64,000 nt of DNA from Azadirachta indica (lineage: Eukaryota; Streptophyta; Magnoliopsida; Sapindales; Meliaceae): positions 3,529,748 through 3,593,747 of the forward strand of contig JAGQDM010000070.1 in NCBI GenBank assembly GCA_022749755.1. The letters run 5' to 3'. The position numbers were made by a program, and so were the translations under genes. Shown here one piece after another: positions 58,427 through 64,000 of this stretch. Position 1 is the first letter of the stretch, and each line of letters starts with the position of its first letter. The notes beneath the pieces were generated by a model, which was not told the DNA's origin, made no database searches, and saw only the letters and a program-made list of their open reading frames with translations.

Positions 58427-58847
58427 TAAATATCGTAAAGGCAGATGTAGTAGGGGTTGCAAACCGGACGGTACACAACTTGGTTTTGGAAGATATGGCA
58501 CTAAAAGTTATAAAGCTGGTCGTCTTTCATATCGAGCCATTGAAGCAGCGCGTCGGGCTACAATCGGACAATTCCATCGTGCTATGAGCGGACAATTCCG
58601 AAGAAATGGTAAGATATGGGTAAGAGTTCTCGCGGATCTCCCTATTACCGGGAAACCTACAGAAGTAAGAATGGGAAGAGGAAAAGGAAATCCTACGGGT
58701 TGGATTGCTCGTGTGTCCACGGGACAAATCCTATTTGAAATGGATGGTGTGAGTTTGTCAAATGCTCGACAAGCCGCTACATTAGCGGCGCATAAACCAT
58801 GTTCGTCAACCAGTTTGTTTGTCAGTGGTCGTAACATAATTGGTTAG
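58398..58847 (+). CDS. rpl16: Ribosomal protein L16
   Basis: L16 is a large-subunit protein near the A site and peptidyl transferase centre. The core is intact: [93 protein letters not shown] chose GTG at 58398 as start because plant rpl16 is often taken to begin at this GTG just before LYPKRTKF. The frame is also open back to ATG 58275 inside rps3 (190 residues). The ending is unusual: a net +2-base change after CSST replaces the usual short C-terminus, and the frame runs on to [11 protein letters not shown] before TAG. It overlaps the end of rps3 by 29 bp, or by 152 bp from the ATG. Confidence 0.93.
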   Translation: MLYPKRTKFSKYRKGRCSRGCKPDGTQLGFGRYGTKSYKAGRLSYRAIEAARRATIGQFHRAMSGQFRRNGKIWVRVLADLPITGKPTEVRMGRGKGNPTGWIARVSTGQILFEMDGVSLSNARQAATLAAHKPCSSTSLFVSGRNIIG

Positions 58848-59495
58848 TGGTGGGGAAAACCCGGGCCGAGATTCAAAAAAAAAAAAAAATTAGGCGAAGT
58901 GCTTGTTCCTGAATGACAGAAGTGGAAAGACACTAAGGGGGAGGGATATACTCTTTTTCTTTGATTTTTTTTTGTAATCGCCGAAATTGTACGACTTGTT
59001 CCAGGCGTACGACCCTCATACGTTAAGGTTGATTTCCGCCGGCCCGGTTCCAAACCTGCACAAAGAATTCCCTTGTTTCTGTGGCTCTCGAGTCGTAGCG
59101 AAGGGCCTCGCTTTCTAGACGCCCGAGCAGAACCTTTTCAGTTATTGGTCAGTTCCTCACTCCGGGGAGGAGTGAATGAAGGTTTGCGTAGTTACGTTCC
59201 TCAGTGCCGTCTCCTTTCTAATAGAGTGATTGGTACAGTCAAGTCAAGTAGGAAGAGTCGTAGGGCACAAACGGAGTTAACGGTTATTCCTTAGTTGGTT
59301 AGTTCATCTATCCTTTCAGTTTGTAGTTCATAGATACCTTTTCGGTTGTGCTAAGTGAACCTTGTTAGCTTTCTCTGTCCAAGAAGCTGTTGCAAGGAAG
59401 TCTCCGTCCCAATGCTTTCTCTTTAGATAGGCCAGTAAAGTGTCCAAGGCAGGTTCGGGATAAACAACTAATCCAATAGATCAAACTTCTTTTCG
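58848..59495. other. Spacer downstream of rpl16
   Basis: Contains the presumed 3' end of the rps3-rpl16 transcript. A run of A residues near 58877-58889 and a T-run near 58965-58973 are the only notable points. No gene recognised. Confidence 0.5.
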
Positions 59496-61085
59496 TTGGA
59501 GAAGTTCTAAGCTAATCAAAGGCAGTGCGATTGCGGATCACTTGGCAGAACATCCGTTGCCTGCCTACGAACCCATGAGGACGGATTTCCCTGACGAAGA
59601 AGAAGAAGCAGGCTTCCATATGTTTTTCGACGGTGCATCAAATCAGAAGGAAGGGTTGGGGAATAGGGGCAGTTCTGGTCTCACCCCCTGGTGCTCACAT
59701 CCCCATTGCAGTGAAGCTGAAGTTCGACTGTTCGAATAAGGTTGCTGTGTTTTACCAGACTGAAAGCGGCAGTTTATATAGGTATTGAAGAGCTGGATGT
59801 GTTTGGAGATTCTTCACTGGTCATAAGCAAGACCATCGGTAAGTGGGAGATGAAAAATGTCAAGTTCATCCCCTACCATGGATATTTTGAAGCACTCGCC
59901 AATAAGTTAAAGAGGATGACCTTCGCCTACATGTCCAGGACAAAAAAAAAAAGCACTTCACGGATGTTAAAGCTACACTCGCCTCCATGATTGAGATACC
60001 AGGGGGTAGTTATATAAGATAAGACCGATAGATCTTGGGCAAAGAGATGAGATGTACTGTCTTGAGCTTGAGATCGAAGAAGAAGATCATAAACCATGGT
60101 ATGCAGATAGAAAGCAGTATCTGGGGGACAAAACATTCCCTGCGGATGCTACCAAAAACGACCTACAGATGATTCAACGCTTGGCTCATTAGTTCGTTCT
60201 CTCTACGGGGGCATCCCTTTCAAAGGGTCTCCTAATCAAGTCTGGCTACGCTTTCTCGATGCAATGGAGGCGCAGCAGACCATTGTTCATGGTGGGATTT
60301 GCGGCCCCCACATGAATGGACATATGCTGGCTAAGAAGCTTCTCGGGATGGGTTACTACTGGTCCACCATGGAGTCAGATTGTACAGAACTCTGTCAGAT
60401 TGACGCCAACAAGATCAACGCACCACCAAACGAGCTGCACAAGTTGACCACTCCGTGGCCCTTTGCAGTCTTGGCATGGATGGATCTTCTTTTTCCCCTG
60501 CCACAGAAGACCTCCAAGGAAACAAATTGCGTTATAGTGGCAATCGATTATTTCACCAAGTGGGTGGGGTGGAGGCAGCATCAGTTGCCCATGTTACCGC
60601 AAAGAACACGCTGCTCAGATTCTTTCAGAAGGACATCATCTGTCGGCCCCCATGAGATAATCAAAGATCACGGGACTCATTTCAAGAAAAAGGGCTTTAT
60701 GCGAAAAGTACAAGATTCAGCACCGATGGTGCCTCTCCTTACCGTCCCCAGACCAATGGAGCGGTTGAAGCAGCCAATAAAGATTGGAAGCAGATCTTGG
60801 CTTGGAGAAGATGTCATAGAACTATTTCGCATGGCACGAGATGTTGCCATATGCAAGAAGGGAGAACGTCGATTCGAAAAACTGGGGCAACTCCATATTC
60901 GCTTGTGTACGGGATGGAAGCCGCTCTACCAATAGAAAGAAGTCGAGATACCATCTTTACGCATTTTTATGTAAGAAGAGCTAGAAGAAGGTTAATGGTA
61001 GGTATGAGCGCTTGAATCTGATCGAAGAGAAACGGCTACGCGCGATCGGTTATGCTCAGGCCTATCAACGTCGAATGGCCCGAGC
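59496..61085 (+). mobile_element. Ty3/gypsy retrotransposon remnant: RNase H and integrase
   Basis: Traces follow the gypsy pol order. RNase H with its linker (ADHLAEHPLPAYEPMRTDFP, FDGASNQKEG) starts at 59542, then changes frame to LKAAVYIGIEELDVFGDSSL, carrying the second RNase H acidic residue. The integrase zinc-binding region follows (VHGGICGPHMNGHMLAKKL, then a truncated CxxC half) near 60264-60410. The integrase core comes next, with DHGTHF near 60666 and, in another frame, QTNGAVEAANKDWKQ. It closes with the C-terminal GATPYSLVYGMEAALPIE at about 60880-60940. Several frame changes and stops mean that it is dead. LTRs, gag and reverse transcriptase were not found. Confidence 0.88.
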
Positions 61086-62166
61086 CTAGGTTAGGTTAAG
61101 CCGCGAGAGTTCCAGCCGGGGGCTCATCGTAGGCTCTCCCAGCAGCAGCTTCGGCAGTCCAGGGGGTTTGCCAACTTCGGGGCACAACCTCTATTCTTCG
61201 GATGGATTCCTTCCCTCTTCCATTCTCTCTCTCTCTGTCCGTCTTTCTTTCTTCATGTCCTCTTCCCTTCCCTATATCTCTTAACCGGTCGGTTATTCCG
61301 CGTTGCATACCTACTTTTCATAGAAAGAAGATAGGTGCGGAGTTCTTGCTTGTCTTATTGAGATGAGGATACTGGCTTGCTTTTCTTAGGAGTAAGCCAA
61401 GCAAGTCTTTAGAGCCGCATTGATTCCAATGCTTTCTTTGCCAGTTCTATTGCTTGGAGTAGATAGTTAGGCTATCGAGAAGGAATAACTACCTATCTTG
61501 CTAGCGAATCCAGGGAGGGAGATATAAACGTAACTAAAAGTCAGTAGCGAGCTAACAGGTCTGTGTTAAGGGATTAGGTTAATGAATCTATAAGATAAGT
61601 AGTAATTAATAGTAATGAGACCTCTTATTGGATCTTTAATACACCACTATACTATTGATGAGGGGAGTTCATATCATAAAGGGCTAGAAGGAATCAATCA
61701 TTACAGGAAGAGGAGGGAGGACTTTTTTGACTTCCTACGCAGAGCGGGAAAGACAAGCGCAAATAGATGACTTCTATAAGGTCACACTGGACTTGCTAAT
61801 CTCCTAGTATTTAGGCATTGACTCAAATCAAAAAGAGTTCTTTGCCTGCTCAGCCGCAACTCCTTTCAGGGTTCCAAACCTTGGTCTATTTGACTGTCTG
61901 GCCTGTTAGGCTTTTGAGTTGTTTCGTGTCTTGTGATGAGGGCTTGTTTTGTGAGGTATCAAGGATATCAAGGAAGTATGATCTGTTTACTTAACTTAGT
62001 AGTAGTTATGTGGTACGCAAGGGAAAGGCAGGTAGGGGTTGGGCTCAGCAAGTTCAGATAAGGTTCTGTCTCTCCCGATACAACCAAACAAGCTGAGTCT
62101 ATTGAATTCACTACTATATGATATTCCCTGCCCTTCAAGCAAGCATGGGAAATAGGAGGTTAGCGC
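61086..62166. other. Spacer upstream of the rps1 region
   Basis: No gene recognised. There is a pyrimidine-rich stretch at about 61200-61290 (TCTCTCTC runs), which explains the apparently basic minus-strand frame at 61096-61308. Confidence 0.5.
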
Positions 62167-62532
62167 ATGATAAGTAAATGTAAAAGCAGTCCCACAAGCA
62201 AGGGACAGAGGAAAGGAATAGTTTCTGGAATCAGTCCCAGTCCTAAGCAAGTGAAGCTAGTCCTTTGGTTATCCCAACAATGGGGGATAACAACCGCTTA
62301 TGCGGCCACTCCTTCTGAAGAGGCCCTATTGGCCCATTACTTGTCCTACGAGGAGGACCCTGACTACGTCAGGTTTGTCTACGAGGAACTTCAAAGAGCA
62401 GCCACACTTGGAGCCTACGACGAAGCACTGTGTAGGTTTCTTAAGGCAGGGATGCTTCTGAAGCTAAAAGGAAAAAAGATAAATGATTTCACAGCTCCTC
62501 TTTGCCCCCTATCTAGTCTAGTAAGGCTTTGA
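62167..62532 (+). CDS. Unknown 121-residue ORF upstream of rps1
   Basis: ATG 62167 to TGA 62530-62532. A basic N-terminus (KCKSSPTSKGQRKGI) is followed by what looks like a folded, mostly helical domain: PKQVKLVLWLSQQWGITTAY, EEALLAHYLSYEEDPDYVRF, VYEELQRAATLGAYDEALCR, FLKAGMLLKLKGKK. This balanced composition is unlike chance frames in the window. I do not recognise the family. It lies about 420 bp before rps1 on the same strand and could share its transcript. Right after its stop, another frame (from about 62525) continues LRGSEYSISDLMDALMDEGL, so the original protein may have been longer and was broken near 62520. Confidence 0.45.
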   Translation: MISKCKSSPTSKGQRKGIVSGISPSPKQVKLVLWLSQQWGITTAYAATPSEEALLAHYLSYEEDPDYVRFVYEELQRAATLGAYDEALCRFLKAGMLLKLKGKKINDFTAPLCPLSSLVRL

Positions 62533-62779
62533 TTTACGAGGTTCTGAATACAGCATTTCTGACTTAATGGATGCACTAATGGATGAGGGGTTGCGTGGGC
62601 AATTCCTGAATATCGATAGAACGTTGATTAATATTCAGGAAGAGATCCAGGTTTTTTTCCTATCTGATCTTTGTCAACACAGGACTCGGAGCCCCCTGCT
62701 CAAACAAAAGGGTAATCCTTCGGACTTCGTCTCCTTTCGGATTTCTTATAGTGGAGGGGGCGGTAGGGGAGAAGACTAA
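62533..62779 (+). pseudogene. Possible frameshifted continuation of the upstream ORF
   Basis: The frame open from 62525, with an internal ATG at 62567, reads SISDLMDALMDEGLRGQF, NIDRTLINIQEEIQVFFLSD and then loses a protein-like look after DLCQHRTRS. Its helical, acidic character matches the ORF just upstream, in a different frame. I infer a broken 3' part; it could also be a chance frame. Confidence 0.3.
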
Positions 62780-62954
62780 TTTTTCATTCTATATGGGGGG
62801 GAGGTGAAGCCTAGAGAGGCGGAAGCGGCAAATCGCTTCTACCGAGTTCCCCAACAGCAGCTTAGCTTAGTAGAGTAGCTTAACTCTTTCTACTGGCGTG
62901 GCGCTGCTGGATGCTTCTGATCAATAGGAAGAGGAGGAAAAAAAAAAGCTTAGT

Positions 62955-63560
62955 TTGAGCATCTATTTGAGTCGATCATTTCCAAGATCTAATTCAAGTT
63001 TTTTCTTATGTAGTGGAAACGCCTTACAATCTGAAGTTTTACGCTTAAGGGAAGAAATGTTCTTGGTGGATGCAGGACTTGGGACCCCCAGAATTTGTAT
63101 GCAAGATGAGCTTACAGGAGTGCCAATCAAGCGAGCCACCAGGTTTGAGAATAAGGTGGGATCCCTGGATCTAGTGGCCGGTGAATCACTGATCAAAGAG
63201 CAGATTCTGGAGAGATTCTTCATCGATCTAGTGGCCGGTGAATCACTGATCAAAGAGCGAGCAGCCGCCAGGTTTAATGATTTGGTGGGATCCACAGATG
63301 TAGTGGCTGGTGAACCGCTTCTTCTTCTTCCACGAAGATTCAGACAAAACCGAGCTTGGATGGAACTGAACAAGATTTGGCGAACGAATACAAAGGTCAA
63401 AGGCTTTATTATTGAGAGAATAAAAGGAGGTTATTCAGTAGCCATCGCGGGTTTCATTACTTTTCTTCCATTCCGTCCTCGTATAAGGAAAAGGATATCG
63501 AATGATCGATTCACCATTGAGAGCATTAACCCCAAAAGGACGAATATTGTGGTGTTATAA
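62955..63560 (+). CDS. rps1: Ribosomal protein S1 (mitochondrial), TTG start
   Basis: The mitochondrial S1 protein of the small ribosomal subunit. The frame 62955-63560 gives 201 residues ending in TAA, full length for the family. Landmarks are SIYLSRSFPRSNSSFFLCSG, LRLREEMFLVDAGLGTP, the repeated block DLVAGESLIKE (twice) with a weaker third copy DVVAGEPL, FRQNRAWMELNKIW and the C-terminal FTIESINPKRTNIVVL. The first codon is TTG, where plant rps1 genes usually have ATG directly before AGC-ATC-TAT. The next in-frame ATG is about 35 codons in (MFLVDAGLG). The protein may start at TTG or at the internal ATG, or the gene may be on its way to loss; all other codons are sound. Confidence 0.93.
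   Translation: MSIYLSRSFPRSNSSFFLCSGNALQSEVLRLREEMFLVDAGLGTPRICMQDELTGVPIKRATRFENKVGSLDLVAGESLIKEQILERFFIDLVAGESLIKERAAARFNDLVGSTDVVAGEPLLLLPRRFRQNRAWMELNKIWRTNTKVKGFIIERIKGGYSVAIAGFITFLPFRPRIRKRISNDRFTIESINPKRTNIVVL
63168..63258. repeat. 34-bp in-frame repeat inside rps1
   Basis: The units 63168-63201 and 63225-63258 are identical and lie 57 bp (19 codons) apart. They encode DLVAGESLIKE twice, and a diverged third copy begins at 63297. This resembles internal repetition I recall in plant mitochondrial S1, so it is probably a family trait rather than a new duplication. Confidence 0.85.
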
Positions 63561-64000
63561 CAGCGGCAGATCAAACAAGAACTTGATGAGCGAAATCTGC
63601 TGACGAAAAAAGAGCACTTTTTTCAATTCCGAAGCCTAGCGTCTCCTGATAACACTCTATCACCTTAATCCATTCTTTTTTTGAGGGTCTGGCACTTATT
63701 CCGGCCCTCTATTTACATAGCGAAGAAAGGCAAAGGCTCTTGCTCGAATGCGTGACTGCGGCGCGCCTATCGCCCCGGCACGGCACTCTAAAATGCATGT
63801 TGGGTTGAGCAAGAATACTGCGACTAGGGAGACGAAGAATGAAATTGAAGGCATAGTCTCAATAAAAAGAATTGAACACCAACCAACGAGTGGCGGATTT
63901 GATTTTGATGGAGTCTTTGCAGAAGAAGACCCCTATAGGAGGGGCGCTAGCGCGCTACAACTAGCAGCTCTCATCTTTCATTTTGTTGCGTCCTTCTTTT
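63561..64000. other. Spacer downstream of rps1
   Basis: No gene recognised to the end of the window. It contains the second copy of the 29-bp repeat at 63925-63953. Confidence 0.5.
63925..63953. repeat. 29-bp repeat, copy 2
   Basis: Identical to 19200-19228 and in the same orientation. The match ends in the palindromic GCGCTAGCGC; here it is followed by GCTACAAC, whereas copy 1 is followed by TTTACTAA. Recombination between the copies would split the window region into a circle of about 44.7 kb. Confidence 0.85.

Noticed and set aside
58508..58837. 109-codon minus frame opposite rpl16
   Set aside because: Antisense shadow of a well-supported gene.
61096..61308. Arginine-rich minus frame (RGHEERKTDRERENGRGKE)
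   Set aside because: It is produced by a TCTCTC-type low-complexity stretch on the plus strand.

Overview
The window looks like angiosperm (probably eudicot) mitochondrial DNA. Four things point there: mitochondrial respiratory, ribosomal and cytochrome-c-maturation genes (nad9, nad1 exon 1, ccmB, rps3, rpl16, rps1, trnK) spread far apart on both strands; a plastid-derived block with trnP, trnW and psbE-F-L-J remnants; a trans-spliced nad1 exon that needs RNA editing; and decayed nuclear-type retroelements (LINE, Ty1/copia, Ty3/gypsy). No bacterial-style operons, IS elements or CRISPR arrays were seen. Most of the 64 kb is non-coding, and most ORFs of 60-120 codons look like chance. I cannot name the species.

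Layout. 1-13.8 kb: anonymous spacer with one 32-bp tandem duplication. 13.8-16.3 kb: two LINE fragments side by side. 18.35-18.92 kb: nad9. 19.6-21.8 kb: plastid insertion with a damaged trnP, an intact-looking trnW and psbE/F/L/J pseudogenes. 23.0-24.2 kb: copia fragment. 26.69-27.08 kb: nad1 exon 1, followed by the 5' part of a trans-spliced group II intron. 29.8-30.7 kb: 3' end of another LINE. 38.7-39.94 kb, minus strand: ccmB followed by a short membrane-protein ORF that resembles the orf138 family of male-sterility-associated ORFs. 42.36-42.43 kb: trnK-UUU. 45.5-46.3 kb and 51.7-52.3 kb: decayed minus-strand coding remnants of unknown origin. 54.85-55.43 kb: an unknown minus-strand ORF apparently split by a frameshift. 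56.6-58.85 kb: truncated rps19, intron-less rps3 and overlapping rpl16. 59.5-61.1 kb: Ty3/gypsy RNase H and integrase remnant. 62.17-63.56 kb: unknown ORF, then rps1 with a TTG in place of the expected ATG.

How the genes fit together. nad1 and nad9 encode complex I subunits. ccmB encodes a membrane subunit of the cytochrome c maturation system. rps1, rps3 and rpl16 encode ribosomal proteins, and trnK and trnW serve translation. rps3 and rpl16 overlap and are presumably co-transcribed. The least ordinary items are the orf138-like ORF behind ccmB, the split 134-codon ORF, the rps1 start codon, the loss of the rps3 intron, and the altered rpl16 C-terminus. All family assignments come from reading translations; no database search was run.
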